From Alisma plantago-aquatica (lineage: Eukaryota > Streptophyta > Magnoliopsida > Alismatales > Alismataceae), in assembly GCA_963693085.1 (NCBI GenBank), contig OY856409.1:1533342472-1533406471 (forward strand): DNA of 64,000 nt, read 5' to 3'. This document shows positions 13,034 to 25,051 of this stretch, in pieces. Below the pieces are notes generated by a model, which worked only from the letters and a program-made list of their open reading frames with translations, searched no databases and was not told the origin of the DNA. Each line of letters starts with the position of its first letter. The stretch's first letter is position 1. The position numbers and the translations under genes are program-made.

Positions 13034-16000
13034 TGTAACATACTGAATCTCAGGGTCTTCCCTGCAATTTACCCATTCTTGAGCTTTTCTTTGCCTTTTA
13101 GTCCATTTGGACCTTTTCCATAAATTTCCCTTGTTTTATAATCATTTTTGGGCTCCTTGTGCATTTTGAGCACAATTTGATGTTGAAATCACTATTTACC
13201 CTCTTTTATGATAATTGAGGGGTGTTTGCACAAATAACCCACATTAGGAGATAAGTTAGGGTTAATGTTGTAATTTGGTCTTTAATGGGATAATATAGCA
13301 GATTATATTTATTTGGAGCTTTTTGGATAAATATATTATTAATAATGTGTATTTGAGTTCATATATGAGTATATTAACCTTAATTGTTTCTCTCTCCTCA
13401 AAATATGATTTTAATTCATAATAATATGTTATTTTGTTAAGTAATGAGTATTTGTACCCTAATACGTTTTATATGTCGAATTTACTCACATGTTTCTTAT
13501 TAATAGCTTTTTCATATAATTCCTTGATTTTAATGTGTTATTATACTCTTTTATGAGCTATGTATTTATTAATGGCCTTGTTATGCTTTAAACGAGATTT
13601 TAATTATATAGCATCGTTCTATATGTTATTATGAGCCTATGGTTAAATTTTGGTGTTGTTTGGAGTTGATTTGACCCCTCAAATCCTTTTTATTAGCTTT
13701 TAATATAGTGTTATTACGTTTATTTCATTAATTTGATGTGAACGTTATAGTTCCGTTTATTTTGGCTGTCACGCGCCCGGTTCACCGTGGACCCGCCATC
13801 CGACGGTCAGAGTTGTTCCCCGCTCAATCCAACGGTTGCGAACCCGTCTCCTTCCTCCAGCCGTTTCGCGAGACTGGAGCAGACCCGACAGCTAGGTTTC
13901 TCCGCGTCTCTCTCTCTCCATTCTTCACCGTTTTTCGTGATTTCTTTTGCATTGGTTTCGTCTCGTCAAGACGCCTCTGACGAACCCTAAATCGTAGCCT
14001 ACCTCACCGTTTTCGCGAAACGCCCAACTCACCTCTTTTCCTCTTCTCCTCCGCAAGGCACAGTAGAGCCTAGGGTTTGTCTCCGACCTATTTAAAGGGT
14101 CGTCGAGCACCCTTATGCCTCCACTTTTCTTCCTCCTCCATCAATTTCACCTCTCCATGCCCGAGCCACCCTGACCTACTCCGTTCTTCTTCTCCGGCGA
14201 TCTCGGACTGCTGCTCGCCCCTCCGGCCACCTCACTACAATTACTTGAGTAGTAAGCATCACCGACCTACCCTCTACCTCTTCCAACTCCTCGTTTGTCT
14301 CGCGATGGCTCTGATCGATGGGTCCTATAGAGCTCCGGCAAGCTCCGCCGGCGCCATGCCTTTTCGGGTTCTGGTGCTCCTCCGACCTCAATACCGCCGC
14401 CGTTCGATTCGCCTTGTCTCCGCGATGATGTAGGAGTCTTCAATCGAAGCTTCCTTCGGGTTTTTCGATGGTTTTGGCTTCGTGTCCTCCTCCCCTGTTT
14501 CCGGCCATGTCGCGACCTGTTTTCTCTGCTCTTGAGCTCGCGACATCACTTCTTGTGAACCTTTGTGACCGCGAGACTCTGGGGAATTCGTCCCCGATCT
14601 CCGGTGGCAACAGCAGTGCCTCAGTGGCCATCGGGACCAGGTTGTCACGATTCCAGCGTGCTGCTCGAGCCATGGCTCGAAGCAGCAACATACCTGGAGG
14701 TGAGATGACCCTGGAGTCCCTCGCTGATTACATCGTTAGCTTTTTTATCGCAGGGGTATTTCCGTCTGTTCACCCCAGGTTTTGCTTCTCGCTTGCAAAG
14801 CAATAGATTCGTGCAATGACCGTTATGCCCTCATCGTTTCAATTGGTTTGTTTTAACGAGCAAGGGCAGTCTGGTCCTTTCCTCTAATATTTACATCAAG
14901 TTGCATTTTTATTTAAATATATGTCACGCTATAGTTTTCTTAATTTCTGATTGGTCGGATTTATTTAATCCATAGTAAATCGATCCTTTATCAGAAAAAT
15001 ATGAATAAATAGTCGTTGGAAAGGATTTTTGATGTAGAATTTGATTTTGTGGTTTTTGAGACCTAATTATCAATGGTTTTCCGAAGTTTGCTTTGAATGG
15101 CATTTTTAATATGTAAATGTTTTAAAATACATAATTAATTCATTTTAACTCTGTTTTATATAATAAGATATGTTTTCTTAATCAGGAGATTATGAGTAAT
15201 CGTTTGGACTTGGTTTTGAGCTCTAAATCATAGTTTTGTAAAATTAGGGTTTTTTCTATGTTTATGCCTTTATATATATTAATACATGTGTTGTGTTTAT
15301 AACTAGGATATTATATGGATGGTTTGCTATCAGTTTGATGGATATGATGGTAATGTATATATCTAAGGTATGTGGCACCTATTTAGGTATGTGACATCTA
15401 TGATGAATGTGTGGAATATATAATGTGCAAACAATCCTAATCCTTCAGTTGGGCTTTTATCCAACCCCTCAATTTATACTTGTGCTAGCCTTGTATTCCT
15501 TCTATTTACATTTATTGGCTCTTTACTTAGCTTATGCCTTTGTGGCTTAATCATTGGTATCATGTGAATCATTCTTCTTCATATTTTGCCTCATTTACTT
15601 GGAGATGCTCTAATCTTGTTATTGACTCATCTTTTGAAATACTTGGAAATGTTATATATTGTGGATGTCTTTGTGACTCTTTTAATTGTAATCTTGTTGA
15701 TTGCCTATGTTGGCTCATCTCTTGAAGTACTTGTATAATGATGTTGCCTATGATGGCTTGTTGATTGAGATTATTTATTTGGGTTTTATTCCCAATGCTT
15801 GTTGCATCTTGTTATACTTTTCACTATGCTGCCAAGTGAATGTTTATGCATGATATAGTTATTGGCCAATTGACAATGTAGTGTACATGAGTACAAACCA
15901 CCCACAGGGCACTGAGGTTTTAGTCCTCCTGCCGGGCACTGGGGTTTTAGTCCCCCTGCCATTTTATATATTAGGCACTGGGGTTTTATTCCCCCTGCCA

Positions 16001-16619
16001 CTTTTTAGGCACTGGGGTTTTAGTCCCCCTGCCATTGGTGAGGTCCGGTAGGTGCCTCACCCTACATTGATAGGACGTTGTGTCATAATTTATATTCATG
16101 CAAATGTGATAATTGTTGATATTTAAATGTGGCAGTTTCTCTCTCTCATATTCATATATTTGTCTCATTTCCTTTGAAATCACTTCTTGTGGAGAATCTT
16201 TTATATTGCAAAGCTTTTTATTATTAATTGTCCTATTCCTTTTTATTAACACATACCTTGTTTATCTTTCTCTTGCTGGATGACCCCAACCATCCAGGTT
16301 AGGGATCAGAGTGCGCATGGAAGCTTGGTGAACCCAAGGCTAAGGATAGGAGAAGAAAGATGAAGAACATATAGTTTATGATCATAGTTGCTTTTATGTT
16401 TTAAGTAGTTTGTTTGGAGACAATATTGCATTAGTTAAGTCTTCCTCTACCTAGATCCTCGTAGTTGCTTGTATAAAGTTGTACTCCCATTTGGGGAAAT
16501 TTTATAATGTACTCTTTATACATTTTTGAATAAGTCAAGATTTTATTCTTCCGCTGCTATCCAATTGATGTTTTTGTTTATCATGTTTTTAGTAGAGACT
16601 TTTTTTTTGGGTCTTTACA
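13034..16619 (+). repeat. 3' LTR of the LARD-like element (3586 bp)
   Basis: Nearly identical to the 5' LTR. Differences were seen at the two CCG/CTG-type sites near 13793-13801, near 14007, near 14349 and near 14743. Ends exactly at the second CATCC. Confidence 0.97.
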
Positions 16620-17428
16620 CATCCCATCGCCTCGTTCCACGCTCTCTCAATCACCTGTCTACAATCCGGAGCCGAGAGCCACATGGTTTCAAATCTGAAT
16701 TTTTTTTCTTGTTTTTTCTCTTGTCTTGAGTGCGTAGCCGTGATAAGAATAGGGGCGTGGTCCGAGAACTGTATCGGGAAATGTCGTACCCGTCTGACCT
16801 GGAACATGTTGCACCACTGCTGATCAGCTAAGAATCTATCCAGGCGCGCCTTCATCCTTGTTTCCTTCCTTTTTCCCCGGTGCCACGTAAAGATGTTTCC
16901 TTGGAAGCCCATATCCTGCAACTGGCAATCTTCTATAGCCTCTCGGAAATTCCTCATCTGCCACTCAGCTCTGCTCTGCCCGCCTTGCTTTTCCTCATCT
17001 TTTATAATTTCATTGAAGTCTCCCCCCAGAACTTTGGGAAGCTGTGAAGCCCCACAGATGTTTCTCATGAGATTCCACATGGCCTGTCTCTCATGCACTG
17101 CTGCCCAACCATAGATACCCATGAACCCAAACTTTTCAGTAACCCCATCACCTCCCACCTCCGCGTATATGTGATGGTCCGAGAACGACACCACCTTCAC
17201 CAGATCCCCCCTCCACCACAGTCCAAGCCCCCCTGCCTTCCCTATGCTATCCACTCCAAACCCATTCTCAAAACCACAACTCCTCCTCAACTTCTCTTGT
17301 TCCTGACTTCTGGACATGGTTTCCGAAATGAAAACCAGGTCGGGCATCTCTCTCCAGCATCTATTCCGGAGAGACGAGTCTAGTCCAGGGGTGCCCAGCC
17401 CCTAAACACTCCAGCATAATATTTTCAT
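16620..17428 (-). pseudogene. LINE ORF2, 5' part: apurinic-type endonuclease
   Basis: N-terminal endonuclease/exonuclease/phosphatase domain of ORF2, which nicks the target DNA to prime reverse transcription. The ATG at 17428 gives MKILCW, the typical first residues of plant L1 ORF2. A TAG at 17402-17404 follows after eight codons. Motifs seen are ISET (catalytic Glu), GGDFNEI (Asp/Asn) and SDHAPI (Asp/His). The reading frame runs into the inserted LTR element exactly at the TSD CATCC (16620-16624) and resumes in the same frame at 7624. The last residues predicted past the junction belong to the inserted LTR. Confidence 0.9.
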
Positions 17429-17598
17429 TGTTGTTCGCAGACCCGGTCTGCGCCTGGGCCTGCTACTTGGGAACCGGTTCCCTTTGCACCTCCGTCTCCT
17501 CTGCCTTTCTTACCCTCCGGACCCTCCTCCATGTCAACCTACATCTCTCCCATGGTTTCTTCTCTATTTCTTTTGTCACCTGCCCTCCCTCGAGCAGA

Positions 17599-19050
17599 TC
17601 ATTCGTCGTCCTTCCTCCACTGTGTAGGTCTTCTCTTGTTCAAGATCTGCTCCTTGCGTCGACGGAGCCGTTGACCTCTACTCTCCACTCTACCCAACCC
17701 CTCATGGAAAGGGTTCATGATCGCCTGTTGACTTGGCTCGTGTTGTGCTTCCTTACTGATTCTGCTTTCATCTTCCCGGTGGATTGGATCTGCTGTGGTG
17801 CCTTTAATCGTCCTCTCGGCTGTAACATCATCAGCGAATAGATCTCCTGTGTAGCTCCCACCTCCCTGCTCCTCGTTGTATGTCGGCAGCACTGGGTCTA
17901 TCTCCGGTGGTGTCTCCGGTATCGGCCTCGCCGGTTGGCACTCCGGCTGATGTATGTGCACCCCCTGTTTCCCTTTCTTCTTTTCTTTTCCTCTGACTCT
18001 CTCCAAGTATTCCGGTCCTACAAACTCCCTCCACGCTTCTTCTTCAAGATCGATTCTATTGTCCGGTCTCCCTCCTTCCACCCTCGTAGCCGCACGCGCA
18101 TGGGTTCTGTCTGTGACCTGTCTGTCTTGTGCCTCACCGATGATCTGATGTGGGCTTGCTGCCCTATGTTCTTCTTCCCCTCCAGATGTTGTGTGTCGCC
18201 GTTGCGCGGCCTCCTCCTGCCTTGCCGTGCCCGACACCTCCGTCAGCTTCTTCACAAAAACAATGGTTCTTCTAGGGTTTGTCGCTCCCCTAAGCTCTTC
18301 CTCCACTGGCTTAATCCAGCGTTTCACCGGCGATGCCTTTACCCAAGGCCCCCACACCCGCGGTTGGTTCGGGTCCTCTTCCTCCTTGTAGCAGTCACGA
18401 TCAGCGTGGCCTATGATTCCACATAAGAAGCAATACGTTGGCATCCTCTCATATTTGATATCGATTTGGATCAGCTTGCCCTCCTTGTTCCTTATCTTCT
18501 GCCATTGCCGTATTGGTTTTGTCACGTACACCTTCACTCGGACTCTGCAGTAGGAGTCCCATCCCCAGTTGGCTTGATCAACGTCATGGACCTCCCCTAT
18601 CTTCGTGGCGATCATCCTTATTGCCTCCTCCGATCTGTAGCCCAGCGGTAAGTTGTACAGTCGCACCCAAAAAAGGCACTCCTTTAGTTCGACTTCCACC
18701 GGTGTCTCCTCGGAGCATATCTCCTTGACCACCAGTAGATTGTTATCGAAATTCCATGGACCTTCCTTCAGCACCTTCTCCCTATCTCACCAGTGGACAA
18801 ACTGTATGACGAATACGTTGCTTGCGATTTGGCGGAAAGTAGCTTCTCGTCTGAGTCCCCATGCTCCAATGAGCGTCCTGGTCATCGCCGGGAAGTTGTA
18901 TGGCCTTTCTGTCATCATCCACCCCACCAAGGCTAACTCGATGTGCTCCCCTGTTGTTTGTACTTGCGTGCGCCTGAAATCAATCACCTCCTCCTCCTCG
19001 TCGTCCTCCACCGATAGTCCTACACATCTCACACTCAATTCGTCCGCCAT
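17599..19050 (-). pseudogene. LINE ORF1, nucleic-acid binding protein (DUF4283 and zinc knuckle)
   Basis: ORF1 of the LINE, whose product would coat the element RNA. The ATG at 19050 is chosen because the protein then begins MADELSVRCVGLSVEDDEEE, the usual acidic start of plant L1 ORF1. A DUF4283-like region follows (TLIGAWGLRREATFRQIASN, then LKEGPWNFDNNLLVVKE). A CCHC knuckle comes next (YCFLCGIIGHADRDC), and then a long polar tail ending KRRPTQWRKDDE. Total length is about 483 residues, normal for the family. One in-frame TGA at 18787-18789 interrupts the DUF4283 region; the frame is the same on both sides. It is followed on the minus strand by ORF2, whose start lies about 170 bp downstream. 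Confidence 0.85.
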
Positions 19051-19212
19051 CACGGACGGAGGAAACCTACAAAGCAAACAGAGGTATCGCCGCGGTGTCC
19101 GCGGAGGGTGGACTCGCACAGCGCCGTCACTCGCCCAACGAGTCGCCACAGCGAAACCCTAGGCGCGGGACGGGAGGCGAGAGTAGACTTTTTTTAAAAA
19201 CAATATAGTACC

Positions 19213-20027
19213 TAATTACATATATAAATGAATGCCAAGTACCCGAGTTCCAAGAAAACAATATTCTATTGGTTAGCTACTAATTTAACTGACTTCTTAT
19301 TACAAAAAGCAAACTATTAGTCTTGTAGTCGAGTACTGACATAAATGATTAATTGGTGTTTGAGTATCCAGGAATTGTTAGTCTAGTATGTTAGTACTAA
19401 AAGTGTGGGGGCATAAGTATGGTGTGTTGATAGTTTAATGTTGGGGGCACAAGGTGTTTTAATAGTTTAATGTTGGGGGAACTTAGTAGTGACGATGGTG
19501 TTATGAAAATGGTACAAACAAAAATGGAATCTGTAACCCAAGATCCTAATGTGATATATGACAAAGTGCGTAATAGTTTAATGTTTGTTGGGGGGGGGTA
19601 GCAGCATCTCCGACTAGCAGAGTTTTCTTAAACCCCTTGAAAGGTTTTAAATACTCGAATAGCCTCTATAGAAACTACTAGATTAGCATTTGTGACTAAA
19701 TGTCATTAGCAAAAATGTAGAAGATTAGTTTACATGACCTCTTGGTGAATTAGTGTCCATCACAGACCCCTAACAAGAAAGGGTTTAAGTTCTTTAGTTC
19801 ATGAAATACGTAGAATACGACATATTTTGTTTTGTATCTCCAATTATAGCTTTTCATGACCATGTATAATTGAAAAAATTCTGATGTGTCAAATAGATGA
19901 CTACATAAAGAGGGGAGACAAAAATAAAAATGAGAAGCTAGATCAAACTTGTAAATATTGGATATATAAGAAGCAGACAATAATAATTAGTAGTACCTTG
20001 CTTACAATACTGTGATACTAATATTGG
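19213..20027. other. AT-rich spacer between the LINE and CACTA A
   Basis: No gene seen. The phrase AATAGTTTAATGTTGGGGG or a close variant occurs three times (near 19429, 19460 and 19572); the last leads into a G10 run at about 19592-19601. Confidence 0.6.
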
Positions 20028-20030
20028 TTG

Positions 20031-20620
20031 CACTAGTACATAAATGGTCTGTAGCGTTGGTTTTTTTAAGCCCGTAGCATCACTTTTTAATCGACTCTCA
20101 AGTGGTCATCGCTATAGAATTTGACCTATAGGGCCGATTTTTTAACCAAAGAAAACTGACCCATTAGGTTGTAAAAAATGAGGAAGAAACTATGGTTAAG
20201 GTTGTAAGGTCGGTTATCAAGCTCAATCTGTATACCTCTAGCATCGGTTTTCTTAAATAACCGACCTTAGATGCTCACTCTAAAGTTGGTTTATTAAGAA
20301 AACAAATGCTATAAGGTCTACAGGTTGACAATCTGTAGACCTGTAGCATCGTTTTTTTTAAAAAACTGACCTTAGAAGTTTACTCTAAGGTCGGTTATTT
20401 AAGAGCTATAGGTCTATTAATCGTAACTACACACAGCCGTGCTACCATATCCCAACACGGTCGTTCTATACAGTACGACCGTGCTACCAGAAGCCAGCAT
20501 GGCGTGCTACCATATCCCAACATGGCCGTGCTGCACAACACAGTTGTACTAAGAGGCACGGCCAGAATACCTACAAGGTCAGTTTTCTTAAATAACCGAC
20601 GCTGGAGGTTGCAATTTTTT
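20031..20620. repeat. CACTA A left terminal and subterminal repeats
   Basis: Terminal CACTAGTACATAAATGG is followed by repeated units of the type GGTCGGTTATTT...AAAACCGACC, each an inverted pair; copies lie near 20200, 20240, 20345, 20390 and 20580. Such arrays bind TNPA in En/Spm. A cluster of GGCCGTG-type words lies inside at about 20430-20565. Confidence 0.85.
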
Positions 20621-21069
20621 TTCAAAAATTCTGCAAAAATAGAAATAGAAATAGAACAGAAGAACAAGAAGAACTAGGATATGGGAGAGGGGAGAATTGA
20701 TGCTCAACCGTCACCATTCCAAACCACACATTCATAATAAAAATGATTCATATATTTAGTTGAGTTACACATAATCACATCATAATTTACAAAATGATAG
20801 ATTGTAAGTCTGAGATGATATTAAATGTAAGATACAAAAGTAAATATGAAAGAGTACTAAAACCACATACATAAATGGATCTAACATATTTAATCCAATG
20901 CTATATTGACTTCATTTAGAAAAGCATCTGACCACTCTTCTCGGAATTCATTTCAGTCCTCAAGTGTGTAAGGCTGAGTTGTAAAGATCTGTAACAGAAA
21001 ATGCACATGCTAATATTTTATAAAATGACTAAAACTACTGGAAAATTTATGATGTTATTATTTATTACC

Positions 21070-21929
21070 TTTTTTTTAGAGTAAACAGATCCATTCATTA
21101 CTCAAGCCAAACATCATCTACAAGTAGAGAAGAACAACCACATGAACAAGCAACAGTCAGGTACACAGACCTAGAACCACTACCACTCATATTGGAACGA
21201 GAATAAAACACTTCTGCATAGATCTCTCTTCTTCGTGGCTGATTTAAGCAACTTTTATGAGAGATGCCTTCAACTTGAGCATTAGGCAGCGGTGTAAGGG
21301 ATGAACCAAACCAGTATTCCATCCGATTGTTATCTCTACCATCCATGTCAACAGCTTGAGCAGAAAACAAACCTGAGGCAGAACGAGACCTTCTAGAGAT
21401 CACGATACTCTCACGACAGGAGAGAGAAACAACCCCCTAAAGGATAGACAAACACTGAAGAACGGTGACTGGAAGGCAGAGAACCTTCCTAGAACCCAAG
21501 AACACACGCACAAAAGGGAAATCAAACAGACAGAAAAGAAGGAACACTAAACAGGGGAGCAAACGCCAGCCTTCAGCAGGTACACGCCAGACTTCGTTGA
21601 CTCGGCCGCCTCCACACCGCCACCAAGCAAAATCTGCACCAAAGGCGAAGCCACCGCACGGAAGCCACCGCCCCTTCACCCTACAACTCGTGGATTAGAG
21701 GACCGGGAGACCCGACCCCGACGGCCAGAAAAGAGAAAGGTAAAAGGCGATGGAGAGGAGAGAAGACAGACTTGCGAGGAGCGCGATCTGCAGAGCGGAC
21801 AGGTGCCAACGGAAGCCCAGGGGGAGAGAGTGGCCAGGCGCCGGCAGCCGACCTCCTCCCCTGAGCCGGAGGGTTGAGCGCTCACAACCCTAGATCGCCT
21901 TCGCAATCGCCAGAGTGGAACGAGCAGGT
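21070..21929 (-). mobile_element. Small polyadenylated retroposon inside the CACTA A peptidase gene
   Basis: A GC-rich block of about 860 bp interrupts the C48 peptidase coding sequence between YDIIW and the last exon. On the minus strand it ends in A8 (T8 at 21070-21077). It carries an ORF at 21403-21098 (starts MISRRSRSASGLF, ends CSSLLVDDVWLE) that I do not recognise. A GC-rich leader containing GATCTAGGGTTGTGAGCGC looks like a plant 5' UTR. It may be a processed pseudogene or a non-autonomous LINE derivative. Only GG or GGG flanks both sides, so a TSD is not established and the 5' limit is approximate. Confidence 0.55.
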
Positions 21930-23404
21930 CCCAAATTATGTCATATGATACTTGTTTGACAATAGCTTGCATATATTTCATTACATAGTAATCACAAGCC
22001 TAGCCATTATTTGTATAGGACACTACAAATAACAAATAATACTTAATGTTAGTAAACTACTATAAACATGAGTTGAGATAAGAATATAATAGTTGACATA
22101 TAAGAGTTGAAAATTAATACATATAAGACTAAGCAGTTGTCAAAATAGCTACCTTGACATTTTTCAAAGTCAATGTCTTTATTTTTGTGGGTATTTGTCC
22201 TCCACCGTCACGAAAGACTTTATACCCCTATCAATTAAACGATAGTTGGTAAAATAGAAATTCTAAATAGAACTATCATGTTGAAGGATTGACTAAATTT
22301 ATGCTTACTCCATAATTGGCAATTTCAATTTGTGGCCCCTTGTTGTTATTCCCATTTGGTCAAGATAATAAAGAGTCATTAATTTTGGGACAACCACCAA
22401 TAATTACCAATGTCTAGCTCTGAGTAAGAATAAAACAAACATTAAATAAAGAAATTTATTCATTATAAAAAATACAGAATAATAATACTTACTTGACGTT
22501 AAAAGGAATTAGGATAATTTACTTCCCCACACTAGCAAAATATTTGAATACAGTACATAAGTATTCATTCACATCCTCAATGTGTGTCTCCACTTGACTA
22601 GTGATTGAAGGAACTAAGAATCCAACATTCTTTATATCAAAGTTTATTGTCTCGATATATAAATGGCAGTAAAACATTTCTAATCATTTCATATATTAAA
22701 AATAAGCTAAAAATATATATTGGAGTTTTCTATATTGATGAATACTTACCTTATCCATACTTCAAATATTGAAGTATTTAGCCAATCATACTGGAACAAA
22801 TCTTTAATATCATTAAGAAAAATAAAATTCTCAAAGTCCCTCCCAACTGCATCTTCTGTTAAATTGACCAACATATGTGATCTCGAGATTTGGTTAGCCA
22901 AGTATCGACACAAACATTTACATTTGCTTCCCAATTCATTGAATGTAGCTTTGGGAATGAAAGATGGCTTGGGCATAGGAGGACGACTTGTTACTTTTTG
23001 GTTTACAAACCTGTTAATTAAATTACATAGTTATATTACACGAGTTCATATATGTAGTCAAATATGAAAAGCATGGTAGATTTCAAATATATACCTTATC
23101 ATTGATAACCAAGTGTCTAGGCCAACCCACCATAGCACTATCAGCTTCTTCGACTGTACTATATTCAGGATTAGGTATGGGTAGTGGTTTGTCCCCCATT
23201 CTGTCATACACAAGATGGATGGACACATGGCAAATGTCATCAGTAATTTGTTGGCAATGCAATATACCACCAAGGTTGTATACCTTTTCCACTACCAGAA
23301 CATTATATTCTGGAACCTCCACTACAAGTTTACAGTTCATACCAACCTAGAATTAAAATAATATAAGTTATATATGAAGCTGTAAACCAAATACCTATTA
23401 CAAC

Positions 23405-23429
23405 TATATATATATATATATATATATAT
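23405..23429. repeat. (TA)n microsatellite
   Basis: An uninterrupted TA run in an intron of the CACTA A second gene. Confidence 0.95.
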
Positions 23430-25051
23430 CATACTAATAACACAACATATAGAACAAAAACTTATTGTAGCTTGTTGTGGTGGGTCATTGCGAGTGCTCC
23501 CATGACCTTCTACAACTGGAGCATGGGCTTGTACCTCATCACTTGAGAGACGCATAGTATGAATAGGTTGAGAAGGCTGAGTAGGCTGAAATGAAGACAT
23601 TATTTCTTTTACTTTTTGTTCTACTAATGTTTCAACCTCCTCTTATGTAAGACTTCCTGCACGACCTCTTTTAGATTGTGAAGGGCCAAAATAAGACTTG
23701 AATCCTATGCCAGCTCCTAATCCCCTAACATGGCCATGATGCTCCTTCGTACCAAGAGCAATTGATAGTTCATCCATGTGGCCAGTTGGGTTGAACTTTC
23801 CTTCTTCCTTTGCTCATGGAGATCGATCTATTCATAGTTAATAAAAATATTAAATCACAATATCGATTAGATATAAATAACTCTAAGTTTGTGGGAGTTT
23901 CTCTTTACTTAGTTGGGATAAACCTACCATCTTTTGTGCCACCTCCTTAGTTGCAGGGTTGATAATTTCACCTGCTCGATTCTTTCTAACATCAATCCAT
24001 GTCAAGTGTCGGGGTGGACGCTCAGCTTGAGTCGTACTAGACTCTTCTCCAGAAGAGGATTGCTTCTCTTGTAGTTGGCGGTGGAAGGCATAACCACCGG
24101 GCCCCGAGCGATGGTCATGCACATTTTTGTCCCATCTTTCCTTTTGGACCTAGTGAATAGCCTGATCATTTAAAATGAGGTATATTGCATTTTAGACTTG
24201 GAAAACATATAAAAAGTTTCACCTCCTTAATTGTATAAAATTAAAGATTCATACAATACATCACAATTTTTATTACTTGAAATTGTTCTAATTCCCTAGC
24301 TGCAACAAATCGTTCCCACACCTCAGGGTCTATAAAAACATATACATATGTTGCTTTCTTTTTTTGTTTAGGATTACCTATAAATTCCCTTGTGAGATAT
24401 GTCTTAAAAGCCGTCCATCGTACACCACCACATTGTAGCACTTTTTTCTTATGATCTTTTTTATTTAGATGAAAAACACCCTATACATACAAAAGAAGCA
24501 ATAATGTTGTCTGAAAAAGGAATTAATTCCAAGAAAACTAAATTAGAATCAATAAACAAAAAACATATTAAAATAATATCACTTCCACTCACAGATATAT
24601 CTTTCCATAGGAGGTCTTTTAAGGCACTAGAACCATCATGCCAATTTTCTATATCTATTGCCACCTTACTGCGCACGGTCGTCCCTACTTAATGCTTGAA
24701 AGCACTAGCATGTTCCCCAACAGGTGCTCCTGTGACATCAAACTGGGCTGGAAATTTCTCCCCTTTGGCCCTGAGCTCCTGCATCCTACGCATCAGTGTG
24801 GGACCTCTAGTTTTCTTAGCATCACCACTACCATCGTCATGGTGCTCATGCTCAGAATGTTCATCTTCACTCACCATTTTAGAACCTGTAAGTATACATG
24901 ATAAAAGAAACATAAGTGATAATAAAAGCACAAGTGATAAAAGTATACAAGATAATGCATGATATATGATGTATATTTAAAAGATTACGTGTTTGAATGA
25001 TAATAAAATAAATAATTCAAAGAATACATGCCTCTAGTATTGGTTGAGTTG

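Larger units (their letters stand above)
7625..16619 (+). mobile_element. Young non-autonomous LTR retrotransposon (LARD-like), nested in the LINE
   Basis: A plus-strand element of 8995 bp flanked by the 5-bp TSD CATCC (7620-7624 and 16620-16624). Two LTRs of 3586 bp begin TGTAACATAC and end GGTCTTTACA. The 1.8-kb interior has an initiator-Met tRNA primer-binding site and a polypurine tract but no gag-pol, so it fits the class of large retrotransposon derivatives moved by a partner's enzymes. The PBS, the hairpin next to the polypurine tract and the TGTAACAT start resemble the Tekay-type gypsy element at 37763-51598, suggesting a related but not identical parent. Confidence 0.95.
4289..19212 (-). 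mobile_element. Full-length plant LINE (L1 type) with TSDs, split by an LTR element
   Basis: A non-LTR retrotransposon on the minus strand. The 16-bp TSD AAAACAATATAGTACC lies at 4289-4304 and again at 19197-19212. The element body is 4305-19196 and ends, on its own strand, in an A8 tail (T8 at 4305-4312). Removing the nested LTR retrotransposon and one CATCC copy leaves about 5.9 kb, a normal length for an intact plant LINE. ORF1 (DUF4283 plus CCHC knuckle) lies near 19050-17599 and ORF2 (endonuclease, RT, zf-RVT, RNase H) from 17428 to 4337. The perfect TSD and complete 5' end show target-primed insertion without 5' truncation. Three in-frame stops were seen, so this copy is probably not autonomous. 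Confidence 0.95.
20890..24877 (-). pseudogene. CACTA A second gene: Transposase_24-like protein with C48 (Ulp1-like) peptidase tail
   Basis: Multi-exon. The start ATG at 24877 follows an acceptor and gives MVSEDEHSEHEHHDD, an acidic His-rich head also seen in CACTA B. Transposase_24-type pieces follow: IENWHDGSSALKDLLWKD, EFIGNPKQKKKATYVYVFID, HDHRSGPGGYAFHRQLQE, and MDELSIALGTKEHHGHVRG near 23780-23700. Next comes a region near 23340-23083 (VYNLGGILHCQQITDDI). Then come C48 peptidase exons: VGFLVPSITSQVETHIEDVN (about 22650-22530), RHW followed by a TAA, then YYLDQ (about 22420-22360), ACDYYVMKYMQAIV (about 22000), and FREEWSDAFLNEVNIALD ending in TAA at 20890. His and Cys of the protease are visible, but CG is CD after the Cys. 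A TAA lies after SAFKH near 24689 and a TGA in the last exon. A retroposon interrupts the peptidase part. Confidence 0.75.

Noticed and set aside
7625..16619. Tandem gene duplication explaining the two identical 3.6-kb blocks
   Set aside because: TSD, TG...CA ends, PBS and polypurine tract show that they are LTRs.
22746..22976. Independent small gene at the CACTA A ORF starting MPKPSFIPKATF
   Set aside because: It is an internal exon of the Transposase_24/C48 gene, matched by neighbours and by CACTA B.
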